A stretch of DNA of 64,000 nucleotides from Paraburkholderia aromaticivorans (GCF_012689525.1 NZ_CP051514.1:558001-622000); one strand, 5' to 3'. Counted from the stretch's first letter, positions 17,392-26,575 are shown. Numbers and translations are program-made. The notes: generated by a model from the letters alone, not told the origin.

Positions 17392-17730
17392 ATGGAAGTC
17401 CTCTTCAAACGCTTCGTAGCTGCAGCGCTGCTATCGACCTTCGCGGCGACCGGGTCTGCACAGAATTCAGGTGCGACCCGCGAGGCTGGAGGTAGCGGTC
17501 CCGGGGCTGCCCGCCCCGGGGCGGGGATGCCTGGCGCTAGCGTCGCGGAGGCGCCTCAGGGTGGCGATCGCCCCCGCACGCCTGGCGCGGTTCGCGCGCC
17601 CCATTCTGCGTCGGCAGCCTCCGGACAACGCGAGCCGGCGCCTGATAACCGAGGTGCGAGCATGCCGACTGGTCAAGGGGTGACGCGCGGCGGACCTGAG
17701 AATCCGAGCGGACTGAAGAAGCCCGATTGA
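17392..17730 (+). CDS. Small secreted proline/glycine-rich protein
   Basis: A 112-residue protein. The ATG at 17392 has GGAG seven bases upstream and opens a signal peptide (MEVLFKRFVAAALLSTFAAT, cleavage near GSAQ). The mature part of about 88 residues is rich in Gly, Pro, Ala and Arg, without Cys, and looks disordered. It is likely periplasmic or exported. I do not recognise a family. Upstream in-frame Met codons exist but lack a ribosome site and would spoil the signal peptide. Confidence 0.65.
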   Translation: MEVLFKRFVAAALLSTFAATGSAQNSGATREAGGSGPGAARPGAGMPGASVAEAPQGGDRPRTPGAVRAPHSASAASGQREPAPDNRGASMPTGQGVTRGGPENPSGLKKPD

Positions 17731-17947
17731 CTCGCCAGCGTGTACAGGTACGCCTCGGCGCCCCGATCGCGAAGCGATTGACGCGCAGCACGCAGTCCAG
17801 GAGGAGATGAAAAACGGGCCAGTGGACGCCGCAAACCATGCGCGCAAGGTTGCCGGTTGGAAGGGCACCCCGTCGACTAGACCATAGGCTGCGTCCTTCT
17901 AACCGCGCCAGGGTGAGGCCGAACACTGCCGGACAGGAAGCGCAGCA

Positions 17948-18097
17948 TCACAGACTTCTGCAAAACCGACTCGAGGCGAGGGAAACGGAGCTGAACCCTT
18001 TATAACCTGCGGACACAGCCAGGGCGTTGCGGTAGTTGTCCCAGTCACCCTGATGATCCGCGAACGGAGATTGATTTCCCCATCGTTCGCACTTCAT
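17948..18097 (-). CDS. Possible small protein
   Basis: A 49-residue frame starting MKCERWGNQSPFADHQGDWD after a purine-rich AGAAGAGG. The first 35 residues look protein-like (aromatics, Asp, Tyr), the tail less so. It could be a real small protein or chance; nothing in the context helps. Confidence 0.35.
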   Translation of the reverse strand: MKCERWGNQSPFADHQGDWDNYRNALAVSAGYKGFSSVSLASSRFCRSL

Positions 18098-18236
18098 TGC
18101 CTCTTCTCCCCAGGCGGACTGTTCCTGACGCGGGCAGGCGTCGAGCTTCCTCTTCCTCGGTAGAGATTGCGGGCCCGGCGCTTCCCGACGTATTTGATAA
18201 AGGCCGCACATTGGATGGGCGAATCAGGTATGCAAT

Positions 18237-18749
18237 TTAAATCCTGTGTTGGCTCGCGCGCCGGAACTGTTCACGCACTCGGGGAGCGAGCGTGAACCCG
18301 GACATGGCGAGCGTGGCAGCGCCCATTGCAATCGTCGCGGCCCAGCCGGTGATGCGAAGGCGCACTGGAATGATGAAGCTGCCCATCTGTGGATTCGCAG
18401 CCATGGACATGATCAGCGCCATGATCGGGACGGAACCACTCCATTGATCACGGAGCTCCAGTAAAGGGCCTTTATCGGATCGATCTTTGTAAAGCCGATT
18501 ACAAGACCGACTAGCGCCGACAGCGCGATGATGTCGCGCGATGAATATCTGGATAGCGACCATCAGCGAATAGGTGGTGATGATGGTCCACAGCATGTTG
18601 AAACCGAACTGCGCGCCTGCCTGCGAATAGGTCGCGATACCGCTGGGGTCGTTGTCCGCGGCGCCGGTAATGAGGCCCGGGCCGAGTTTTTCCAGCCACG
18701 ACTGAACCTCGGGATCCAGCTTGTCGGATGGGTTGATGTCGATCTCCAT
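18237..18749 (-). pseudogene. NRAMP-family metal transporter, internally deleted
   Basis: The N-terminus is typical of NRAMP (MntH-like) divalent-metal transporters: LGPGLITGAADNDPSGIATY contains the Asp-Pro-x-x metal-binding turn of helix 1, followed by helix 2. After residue 70 the sequence jumps to the cytoplasmic loop LYKDRSDKGPL and the last helices (PIMALIMSMAANPQMGSFII). Only 170 of about 430 residues remain, helices 3 to 8 are missing and the junctions are out of register. It would not transport. Confidence 0.75.
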
Positions 18750-18883
18750 TACTGCGCCTGTGGGAGAGTGCGTCGAACATGGTTCGAGCCGGGCCGGTCT
18801 GTCCCATGAACCTTTGAGCTGGGAGCAGTTGCATGTTACGCAACACCGCCGGAGCCAGCGACCGGACGCGTGATGCGCGCCTG

Positions 18884-19192
18884 TCAGGCACCGACGCTGA
18901 GGGTTGTCTCCGCTGATCCTGGATCCTCTTTTGGCCGCAGCACTTCGCCCGACCCCTGCAACTCACTGCGTCCCACGATATCGTCCGGACCGAGACTTCG
19001 ACCGCACACCGGGCAGCCGGGCGTCATCCTTGCGAACAGTCCGTCACTTCCGTCGTACGTCCCCGCATGGGTCAGGCTTCGCAGGCACGTCCGATACCGG
19101 CGGTCGGAAAGATCGCCGATTTCCAGGCTTTCGATTAGGGCTCCGCGATGTCCGCATGGGCATTCGACGTAGGTGAAAATCCGAGTTTTCAT
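18884..19192 (-). CDS. Putative zinc-ribbon protein
   Basis: A 102-residue protein, start MKTRIFTYVECPCGHRGALI behind AGGAGG. It has CPCGH near the N-terminus and CPVCGRSL around residue 70, a spacing that could bind one zinc ion, with the sequence ESLEIGDLSDRRYRTCLRSL between. It is soluble with a polar tail. A role as a small regulator or accessory protein is possible, but no family is recognised. The ribosome site decides this start over a longer open frame. Confidence 0.7.
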   Translation of the reverse strand: MKTRIFTYVECPCGHRGALIESLEIGDLSDRRYRTCLRSLTHAGTYDGSDGLFARMTPGCPVCGRSLGPDDIVGRSELQGSGEVLRPKEDPGSAETTLSVGA

Positions 19193-19670
19193 GGTGGCCT
19201 CCTGCCGGTTCGCTGTAAGGGCAGCATGAATCGGGCCACAAAACTTGCCGGATCCGCGGTAGACCGCTTTAGCTGCTGCGTCGACCTTGCTCGCGACGGG
19301 AATCGGCTTGGAGTTCGCCAACGGGTTCGTGGAGCCGCCGGAGCACGTTTCCTGGGGCGTCAAGGTATCTGCCGCCTGCGATGCCGTACTGGTCGCTTGC
19401 GCAGTCCAGTACGAAGAGTGTCATGTCCGCCGCATACGATATCCCGGCCGCTCCCTGTGGCGACGCATAGAACGTTTTCGTCCAGACACTGATCAGCCCA
19501 TGTGAGTCCTGCTGCAGCGATCCTGCGTCCACGAGAACCTAAACATCGGGGCTTAAGGCGACCGGCACCCACATCGCGACTGCCGCTACGTTCAGAGACG
19601 CGACTACCATCGTGATGTAAGGCACGAGCCGTCGACTAACCGGCCTGCCGGCTCCCGGTGCAGCAGTCGT
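19193..19670. other. Non-coding stretch
   Basis: No supported gene on either strand. Confidence 0.4.
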
Positions 19671-21573
19671 TTACGTCCGCCCGGTAGCGCATCGCGTCAT
19701 GATCAGTTCCCGTTGTGTATTCAGCTGGGAGCGGTCCCGGGGACGGTCGGCAAGACCGGTATCACGGGCGTCCCTGAGAAAGATAATGGACAGGACGGGG
19801 GTGCCGGTGCGCACTTTCGCGCACCTCACACAGTCGCGGACCGGCGGTCGCTGGTTCACAACACCTCGCCACGGGTCCGCCGTCAGGACGCGTGTACCTG
19901 AACGGCCAACGGACGCCGTGATCCGGCAACAGCTTGCTGTCACGACAATCCTCCGGATTCGGCGCAACAGCCCAAATACCGCGACGCCATTCGTCCCGCC
20001 GACATACACGTGACTATGCGCGATCATCGGCGCGATGAATTTGTTGCCCGCGCCGAACGCGTCGCGCGCACCGGACCGGGTACTGTCGTATAACTCCCGA
20101 CCGAGATCGCCCGCGTCGAAGGCATGCAGGCCGCCCGTGGCCCCGTTCTCCGCCGCCCAGACCATGCCGTTCGTCGCGCCGCTGGCCGAGATGCTCGGCG
20201 TTGCGCCCGGATAGGGGAAGGCGCCAGGGCTGTGCGACGGCGGCGGCGTCGCGAGTCGTGCGGCGCTCAGGGGAAAGGCCTTGACATTGTCGCCGACCGC
20301 GCCGCAGTACACGAGGTTGTCGTAGTACGCCGGCATGCCGAACACGCCCCCAGGCAACTGGCCATCGACTTCCTGCCAGATCAGGTTCGCACTGGCGTTG
20401 AACCTGCCCATCGCATCGCGATTGACCACATAGATTATCGAGTCCTTGCCCGCACCGAGCGCCAGATGGCGGATCGCGCCGCTCGCATCGGCCAGGTCCG
20501 GCAGCACCAGTGCGCCGCCGGAACCAAGATCCGCATCCTGCGGGGACTGGCCAATCGTGTCGAAGGTCGCGAAGTAGTCGGCCACCGCGAGCCGCGGCGA
20601 CGTCGACAGCCTGAGGAACGCGTTGCCGTAGTCGCCGTTCGCCAGGAAACCCTGCGCGTTCAATGTCGGGTCGAAGGTGCCGTTTGCGTCGAGCAGATAG
20701 AGCGAGGTGCCGTCCGACGCCATCCCGGCGCCGCTCATCCAGACGAGCCCTCACTGCCGTTCGGCGTCAGGTTCAGTGCGCCCGTCTGCATGAGCGACTG
20801 GGCGTCGTAGGCCATCACCCAGCCGCCATAAGTCCCCTGATCACAGTGTGAAGTCCAGCCGAGATAAACGTTGCCATTGACGAGCGCCAGTGCCTGCCGC
20901 TCCGCGTACTGCTGTGGGTCGAAGACAGTGACGCCGTTGGTGCTGTTCGCGCCGGTGCCGGGACAGGTCGCCGCGATCTCCGTCGGTCCGCCCAGCATCT
21001 CGGCACCCGTCGCCAGGTCGACCGCGTGCAGCCGCTGGTGGATGCCACGGCCCGCACCCTTGCTCATTGCGACCGCGTAGAGCGCGCCGCTCGCGCCGCG
21101 GGCCCGATCGATGACGGGCGTGGCGGTAATGCCGATCTCCGGTGTGATCTGCCCGCAGTGCCGGTCGTCGCGCGTGGTTTCGCCCGCGCCGAGCAGCGAG
21201 CGTTGCATAGCTGCGCGCTGGTGTCTGCGTCGAACGCGTAGACGCTGCCGTGTTCGCTGACGACATAGACGACGTTGTGGGCCACCCCGCCGATGCTGAG
21301 GTTACTGACGTAAAGCGGCTGCGCATCGACCTTGCCGTCTGCGGGCATAAACGCGATCTTGCCGAAGCCTGACGCGTTGACGTTGGCCGGCGAAAGTTTC
21401 GACAAGGTATTGACCGTGCGCGCCAGGTCATTGTGGTAGGTCAGTACGTCGGTCAATGCGGCGGGGTTCCCGGAACTGCTGCCGGTACCGGAGCCTCCGC
21501 CTCCAGAACCTCCGGTGCCACCGCCCGAACTCCTCGCACCTCCGATGCCGCCTCCCCCGGTAACCAAGGTCAC
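19671..21573 (-). pseudogene. PQQ-like beta-propeller protein, broken by two frameshifts
   Basis: Three overlapping minus-strand frames join into one protein. First comes a Gly/Ser-rich leader, then LTYHNDLARTVNTLSKLSPA and VVYVVSEHGSVYAFDADTSA. Near 21200 the next frame continues with GITATPVIDRARGASGALYA and LHAVDLATGAEMLGG. Near 20735 the third gives ASDGTSLYLLDANGTFD and VVNRDAMGRFNASANLIWQE, and ends about VYVGGTNGVAVFG near 19965. The repeats and Tyr-Ala-Phe-Asp motifs are typical of PQQ-like propellers, usually exported. No signal peptide remains, so the 5' end is probably lost too. Confidence 0.75.
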
Positions 21574-21688
21574 GCGACTGAAAATCTGAGCGCCATCCGG
21601 GGTGCCCCGGGCGGGAGCGCGTTTCGCGTCCGGACCTCGGGTTCCCGCCGTACGCGGGGGTCAACGACGCGCAGCAGGGTGAGCGCGA

Positions 21689-22078
21689 TCAGGGCGAGGC
21701 GTACCTGAATTCAGGTAACGGCTTCAGGGAATCCCGGGTCGCGCCCGGCAATTGCATCTGTTTGTCGGCGACCTGCAGCCTGGCAAAGGGCACGGCGATC
21801 AGATGAGTACCGAGGCCGAGAAAGCCGCCGACCGACAGGATCGCGTACGTCACGTTATCCTTCGGACTCACAATCAGATCGTCAACCGTTCCGATCGCGT
21901 CCCGGCTTTCGTTGTAGACGGTCGCGCCGATGACTTTGGAGGCCCGATAACCGGACGCCACCTGGACGACGTCGACCCGGCTCGCGGTGATCGACTGCGC
22001 CGTCCCCTGGGCCCGCGGGATGTCCGTGGCAAACGCGCTGACGAGCAGAACGGCGCAGATGATGATTGCGTACTTCAT
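21689..22078 (-). CDS. Exported PRC-barrel domain protein
   Basis: A 129-residue protein. A signal peptide (MKYAIIICAVLLVSAFATDI) is followed by a PRC-barrel: ASKVIGATVYNESRDAIGTV and ILSVGGFLGLGTHLIAVPFA are the classic strands and turn. The start has GAGG. By family it is a periplasmic beta-barrel domain of unknown ligand, often induced by envelope stress. It is intact, unlike the PRC-barrel gene at 14492, and lies next to the broken propeller gene on the same strand. Confidence 0.85.
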   Translation of the reverse strand: MKYAIIICAVLLVSAFATDIPRAQGTAQSITASRVDVVQVASGYRASKVIGATVYNESRDAIGTVDDLIVSPKDNVTYAILSVGGFLGLGTHLIAVPFARLQVADKQMQLPGATRDSLKPLPEFRYASP

Positions 22079-22364
22079 ATCAACCTCGCTATGTATCGGA
22101 CACGCAACGCACTGAATCGACAGGGCTGCACTTGTGATCGTTTCAGGCGTGGCAAAAGCGATCTGCTCTGGTATCCGCGCTCCTATCATTCCATGTTAGC
22201 GCCTCACTGCAGCGACCAGGCGACCGGTGTTTGCTCATTGCGCCGTCGACAGGGGGCGCTTCGGCACCAGGGCGGTCAGGCACGCTGTTTGCGCAAATTC
22301 TGAGCCTGCCCGGCAACGGGCGGCAAAATCCATCTACGAATCCGTTTTGCGTTGGAGGCCGGCC

Positions 22365-22580
22365 ATGAACAAGGAGCAGGTAAAGGGTGTGGCGGAGAAG
22401 GTCAAAGGCAAGGTGAATGAGACCATCGGCCGCGCAACGGGCGACCGGGAACAGGAGGTCAAGGGCGATGTCCAGCAGGCGGCTGGCGAAACACGGAAGA
22501 AGGCAGGCGACGTCAGGGAAGCCGTCAAAGACACGCCAGAAAGCCCGTCTAGAAGCGGGGTTGCGTCGCGCTCCCGCTAG
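22365..22580 (+). CDS. csbD: CsbD family stress protein
   Basis: A 71-residue, very hydrophilic protein, MNKEQVKGVAEKVKGKVNET, with the alternating Lys/Glu/Gly pattern and helix repeats (EQEVKGDVQQAAGETRKKAG) of CsbD proteins, which are general-stress proteins of unknown mechanism. GGAGG precedes the ATG. The length fits the family. It stands alone 38 bases before the glycosyltransferase gene on the same strand. Confidence 0.9.
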   Translation: MNKEQVKGVAEKVKGKVNETIGRATGDREQEVKGDVQQAAGETRKKAGDVREAVKDTPESPSRSGVASRSR

Positions 22581-23033
22581 AAGGCGGTCTGCGCGAAGCA
22601 TCTGAATGGAGACGCCTGATGCGTATCGCGCAGATCGCCCCGTTGCGCGAAGCGGTTCCGCCAAAGCTGTATGGCGGTACGGAACGCGTGGTGTCTTATC
22701 TCAGCGAGGCGCTCGTCGGCCTAGGAGACGATGTGACGCTGTTCGCAAGCGGGGATTCGCAGACAGGCGAGCGCCTCGAGCCGGCATGGCCGCACTCGCT
22801 GCGGCTCGATCCGGGCATTGGCGACACGTTTGCCCCGCCTCAGGTGTTGCTCGACAAGGTCCGGCGCGTGGTCCATACGTTTGACGGTCTGCACTTTCAT
22901 CTGAGCGGTCTGCCGTTTCCGACGTTTTCACCAATGTGCGCGTGAAGCACCGTCCTTCAGGGCGGTGAGGTAGAGCGCGGGACTTGCCTTTTCGTATTGA
23001 TCTGGTACTGTATTTCCGTACAGTCAAACCGGA

Positions 23034-24152
23034 ATGAGTCAACCCGTGACACGTTGCAAGGATCCAGTTCGAGTTCTGCGCATAAGAATCAAGGACAGGC
23101 ATGCTTCGTCGCTTGCCGGGATGGCGCGGGCTGTGAACTTCGTCTGGAACTATTGCAATGACCTGTCGCTCCAGATCTTTCGCCGCGAGCGGCGCTTTGC
23201 CTCTGGCATTGAGATCCAGCGTTATCTGAACGGGGCCTCGAAAGAAGGCCTGGCGGTCGGCTCGGCCGTGTTTCAGCAGATCGCCGAAGAGTACGCGACG
23301 CGCCGCAAACAGCACCGCAAGGTCAAGCTTCGGTGGCGTCGCCCGGCCGGCGCGCGACGCTCGCTGGGATGGATTCCATTCAAAGCCCGCTCGGTCGTAT
23401 GGCGCCATGGTCAGGCCCACTTTCAGGGCCTGCATCCTGGCGTCTGGGACAGCTATGGCCTGGCCTGCTATGAGTTCGGCGCCGGTTGCATCTCCGAGGA
23501 CAGCCGCGGCCGCTGGTATCTGAACGTGACGGTCAAGGTGAAGTCTGCCCGGCCCAATGAAGCCAACCTGGATCTGGGAATCGACCTCGGGCTCAAGACC
23601 TTTGCCGGCTTCTCGGACGAACGTCTTCCCAATGTCGACGCGCAGCGCTTCTACCGCGACCTCGAACCCGCGCTCGCCACTGCCCAGCGAGCACGCAGGA
23701 AGAACCGGGTGAAGGCGATCCACGCCCGGATCGCGAACCGCAGGAAGGACTTTCTGCATCAACTCAGCAGCCGGCTCGCTCGCGAGTACGGTGCAATCTT
23801 TGTCGGCAACGTGAATGCTTCGGCCCTCGCGAAAGGACAGCACAGCAAGTCTGTGCTCGACGCGGGCTGGTCGACGTTCCGGACCATGCTTCGGTACAAG
23901 TGCGATGACGCAGGCGTATGGTTCGATGAGGTCGATGAAGCGTTTTCTACCCAGACCTGTTCGTGCTGCGCGAGCCGCACGGGGCCGAAAGGTGTCGCAG
24001 GTCCTGGAATAAGAGAGTGGAAATGCATCCATTGTGAAACGACACATGATCGTGATCGCAATGCTGCCCGCAACATTCTCGCGGTCGGACGTGACCGCCT
24101 CGCAGGAGGAATCCCCGCCCTTTCCGCGCAAGCGGCAGTCGGTCACGACTGA
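23034..24152 (+). CDS. tnpB: TnpB, RNA-guided nuclease of an insertion sequence
   Basis: A 372-residue TnpB. The N-terminal helix-turn-helix/oligonucleotide-binding part is followed by RuvC-I GIDLGLKTFAGFSD (Asp184), a Cys4 zinc finger (CSCC, then CIHC) and RuvC-III HDRDRNAARNIL (Asp341). The usual RuvC-II Glu (I-x-x-E-D-L) is replaced by IFVGNVNAS, with Gly258 at its place. Glu302 in FDEVDEAFSTQTC might substitute. TnpB proteins cut DNA guided by an RNA from the element's right end, which preserves the element. Whether this one cuts is open. The gene ends inside the right-end fold. Confidence 0.9.
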   Translation: MSQPVTRCKDPVRVLRIRIKDRHASSLAGMARAVNFVWNYCNDLSLQIFRRERRFASGIEIQRYLNGASKEGLAVGSAVFQQIAEEYATRRKQHRKVKLRWRRPAGARRSLGWIPFKARSVVWRHGQAHFQGLHPGVWDSYGLACYEFGAGCISEDSRGRWYLNVTVKVKSARPNEANLDLGIDLGLKTFAGFSDERLPNVDAQRFYRDLEPALATAQRARRKNRVKAIHARIANRRKDFLHQLSSRLAREYGAIFVGNVNASALAKGQHSKSVLDAGWSTFRTMLRYKCDDAGVWFDEVDEAFSTQTCSCCASRTGPKGVAGPGIREWKCIHCETTHDRDRNAARNILAVGRDRLAGGIPALSAQAAVGHD

Positions 24153-24169
24153 GGGCGGGGAGGACGTCA
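24113..24169 (+). ncRNA. Putative omegaRNA (reRNA) scaffold at the right end
   Basis: The 3' end of tnpB and the element end fold as a closed three-way junction. The closing stem CCCCGCCCT (24113-24121) pairs with AGGGCGGGG (24152-24160). Inside are hairpins CCGC-GCAA-GCGG and AGTCG-GTCA-CGACT. TnpB elements express such an RNA, whose guide is the flanking DNA; here the guide would start at 24170 in the glycosyltransferase gene. Only the last part of the scaffold is marked; the 5' limit is unknown. Confidence 0.55.
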
Positions 24170-24989
24170 AAATTCGGCGTGCCGTTCGTGACCACGCTGC
24201 ACGGTCGACTCGATCTGCCAGAACTGCAGCCAGTGTTCGACATGTTTCCGCAGGCGCCCGTCGTTTCGATTTCCAATTCGCAGCGGATGCCGTTGCCGGA
24301 CGCGAACTGGCTCGACACGATCTATCACGGCCTGCCAGAAAATCTGCTGACGCCGCAAGTGCCAACGCAACCTGCCTATCTGGCTTTCCCCGGCCGGATC
24401 TGCGCAGAAAAGCGCGTCGACCTCGCCATCGAGATCGACGCACGCGCCGGTCTGCCCTTGAAGATTGCCGCGAAGGTGGACAGGGCCGACGAAGGGTACT
24501 TCCGGAACGTGATCCAGCCGCTGCTGGCGCGCCCGCATGTTGAATTCATCGGCGAGATCAATGACGCGCGGAAGGCCGGATTTCTTTCGGGCCCGCGGGC
24601 GCTCCTGTTCCCGATCGACTGGTCCGAGCCGTTTGGCCTGGTGATGATCGAGGCGATGGCCTCTGGCACGCCGGTCATTGCGTTCAACCGGGGCTCCGTG
24701 CCGGAGGTGATCCGCGACGGCCTGACAGGCTATATTGTCGAGGACGTCTCAGGGGCAGTCGACGCCGTGACACGGCTCGACGCTCTGTCGCAGACGGACA
24801 TCCGTGCGGCCTTCATGCGCCGCTTCACCTCGATGACCGTGGCGCAGCACTACATGGACATCTATACCTCGCTTGCCTGGACAGCAAGCCCCCCAATTAC
24901 GTCAGGTCGTCGCAGGCTGACCGGGCCTGGGAACACCTCTCACTTCCCGCACCGGGTGATCGATCCGGCCGTCCCGCGCCTGCCGCCCG

Positions 24990-25367
24990 TCAGTAGACCG
25001 GAAACACGAAGTCCGGCGTCGGTGTAAACCGGATTCCGGAATCCGGACAGATCACGCGTCCCCGGACGGCGACCCGCTGTCCCAGATAAGGTTGCAGGAG
25101 CAGCGGGTCTGCTCCGCCGGTCTTCCCCAGCAGGATGTCGGTCACGACCCGGTCGTTGCAGGGTGAGGTCACCGGCCGGTCCAGCAGAAGGGTGGTGTAG
25201 TCACCCGGCGCGTATTGCCCGTTGCCTTGCTGGATCGTGCCGCTGATCCAGATGTCCTGCTGCAGCGGCAATGTTTTCAGGGGTGACTCTGCGGCGCCCG
25301 CAGTGGCGGGCAGTGAGCCCACGACGAAGACGGCTGACGCCAGCAGTGCAGGCGCGCGTTTTTTCAT
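24990..25367 (-). CDS. Small secreted protein, heat-shock-module copy 2
   Basis: A 125-residue exported protein: signal peptide MKKRAPALLASAVFVVGSLP (cleavage near AGAAES), mature part of about 100 residues with a conserved Cys pair (TSPCNDRVV and VICPDSG) and beta-rich sequence such as GDYTTLLLDRPV. GGGAGC precedes the ATG. It follows the partner gene 25455-25838 by 87 bases, probably in one operon from the sigma32-type promoter. A frameshifted copy lies at 4293 and a fragment at 7915. The family is not recognised; a periplasmic stress role is inferred. Confidence 0.75.
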   Translation of the reverse strand: MKKRAPALLASAVFVVGSLPATAGAAESPLKTLPLQQDIWISGTIQQGNGQYAPGDYTTLLLDRPVTSPCNDRVVTDILLGKTGGADPLLLQPYLGQRVAVRGRVICPDSGIRFTPTPDFVFPVY

Positions 25368-25454
25368 GTTGCTGCTCCCATCTGGCTTGACGGTATGGAT
25401 CCCGGGCGCGGCTTGGGAAGTGCTGCGGGCGGCTGCCGTCGCGGCGCAGCGCAA

Positions 25455-25838
25455 TCACTGGATGGGCGGCACGACGCCCAGTTTCTCGGCGAGCATGTGC
25501 TCATACACGCCGAAGTGCAGGTCGACTTCCTCCTGGCTGACCGTCGTCACGATGATGTTCACCTGCTCGGGCAGCAGGCCGAGCACCAGCGCGATCGCCG
25601 CTTCCAGTTGCGGCGCACAAACGCTGTCTTCCAGCAGGGTCGTGCCGACGGCGATATCGTAGGTCTGTTCCTGCTGGAAGACGATCTCGACCAGTCGCGC
25701 GCGGGCACTCATGTTGTTGTCGATCGCGAGCCTCACGACCTCCGCCACGCTACGCATCGTTTCAGTTGGAAAGCCTCGGGTCGAGCGCAGCCGGACGCGA
25801 TGTCTACCTAATGTGACCCAGTCCGAATCGAATTCCAT
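25455..25838 (-). CDS. Uncharacterised heat-shock-linked protein, heat-shock-module copy 2
   Basis: A 127-residue protein, MEFDSDWVTLGRHRVRLRST, start behind GGAGG. It is nearly the same as residues 1-127 of the protein at 3809-4252. It is soluble and acidic with alternating hydrophobic strands. It ends PPIQ-stop, probably the ancestral end. It has its own sigma32-like promoter facing away from an Hsp20 operon. I do not know the family; the conserved pairing with Hsp20 in both copies is the best clue to a proteostasis role. Confidence 0.8.
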   Translation of the reverse strand: MEFDSDWVTLGRHRVRLRSTRGFPTETMRSVAEVVRLAIDNNMSARARLVEIVFQQEQTYDIAVGTTLLEDSVCAPQLEAAIALVLGLLPEQVNIIVTTVSQEEVDLHFGVYEHMLAEKLGVVPPIQ

Positions 25839-25869
25839 GGTGTCCTCCGCTTGCCGTTGCCATGCACCG

Positions 25870-25902
25870 CGATAATAGGATTTGGCAGGCGATTTTCAAG
25901 GC
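25870..25902 (-). promoter_or_regulatory. Sigma32-type promoter for the partner gene
   Basis: On the minus strand CCTTGAAAA (-35) and CCTATTATC (-10) are about 14 bases apart, 30 bases from the start at 25838. It is back to back with the Hsp20 promoter. Confidence 0.6.
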
Positions 25903-25917
25903 GGAATTTCACCACCA

Positions 25918-25952
25918 CCCCTTGAAATTTTCACTGTAGGGCCTATCTTGGA
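25918..25952 (+). promoter_or_regulatory. Sigma32-type promoter for Hsp20 operon copy 2
   Basis: CCCCTTGAAA (-35) and CCTATCTTGG (-10), 15 bases apart; the -10 is identical to that of operon copy 1. Confidence 0.65.
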
Positions 25953-26083
25953 TTTCGCTCAGGCAGTCGCGCTGGTGGTATCAGGCGCGCTGCGTGTTTC
26001 GATTTGTTTGCCAGCGGCCTGGCAGGCGGACTGGAGCGCGTAGGCCCGTTCGCCTCCATGCTGCATTCAAGGAGGATACGACC

Positions 26084-26551
26084 ATGAGTAATCTCTATTC
26101 CGGAACCGACCTGTTCAGCGAATTCGACCGTCTGCAGCGCGAGATGACGAGCCTGTTCGGCGGCTTCCCGTCCAGCATCCGCGCAGGCCGCCTCGGTGCC
26201 TTCCCGCAGGTCAACATTGGTACGACTGACGACTCGATCGAGATCGTCGCGTTCGCACCGGGCGTTAACGCCGCCGAGCTTGATCTGTCGGTCGACAAGG
26301 GGCTGCTGACGATCAGCGGCGAGCGCAAGCCGGCGCGGCCCGATGTCAGTGGTGACCCCCGCAATGACCAAGCCCGTGACGACACCCGCACATACGCACA
26401 GGAGCGCTTTGCCGGCGCGTTCCGCCGCGTGATCGAACTGCCACAGAACGCCGACCCCGACAAGGTGCAGGCGCGCTACACCAACGGCTGTCTGTCGATT
26501 AGCGTCGGCAAGCGCGAAGCGTCGAAGCCGCGGGCCATCACCGTCGAGTAA
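26084..26551 (+). CDS. Hsp20/alpha-crystallin small heat-shock protein (operon copy 2, gene 1)
   Basis: A 155-residue protein, start MSNLYSGTDLFSEFDRLQRE behind GGAGG. The alpha-crystallin domain runs from about residue 45, with IEIVAFAPGVNAAELDLSVD, ERFAGAFRRVIELPQNADP and C-terminal GCLSISVGKREASKP. A short insert of about four residues in the Asp/Arg loop (NDQARDDTRT) separates it from the copy at 3113-3568. It is a cytoplasmic holdase by family and first gene after the heat-shock promoter. Confidence 0.93.
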   Translation: MSNLYSGTDLFSEFDRLQREMTSLFGGFPSSIRAGRLGAFPQVNIGTTDDSIEIVAFAPGVNAAELDLSVDKGLLTISGERKPARPDVSGDPRNDQARDDTRTYAQERFAGAFRRVIELPQNADPDKVQARYTNGCLSISVGKREASKPRAITVE

Positions 26552-26575
26552 CGCCAGTCATTCAAGGAGCGAGCC

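Larger units (their letters stand above)
22934..24169 (+). mobile_element. IS200/IS605-type element carrying only tnpB
   Basis: About 1236 bases inserted in a glycosyltransferase gene without target duplication, as expected for this group. The left end has a hairpin CACCGTCC-TTCA-GGGCGGTG at 22948-22967, and the right end a larger fold at 24113-24160. There is no tnpA, so it must rely on a transposase elsewhere. The left boundary is uncertain by one A shared by both flanks. Confidence 0.8.
22619..25027 (+). pseudogene. Glycosyltransferase (GT4-like), split by a TnpB element
   Basis: The 5' part (22619-22933) encodes MRIAQIAPLREAVPPKLYGG and the first half of a GT-B fold. After the insertion, 24170 onward continues with KFGVPFVTTLHGRLDLPELQ, FPGRICAEKRVDLAIEI, SEPFGLVMIEAMASGTPVIA (the acidic E-x7-E motif) and a variable tail. 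Removing 22934-24169 restores one frame of about 390 codons with no lost bases, so the insertion is clean. By family it would transfer a sugar from an activated donor. The tail overlaps the next gene's end by 38 bases. Confidence 0.85.

Noticed and set aside
22701..24443. A 580-codon minus-strand frame
   Set aside because: It is antisense to tnpB and the glycosyltransferase, Arg/Ser-rich and without family motifs; a shadow of the high-GC coding strand.
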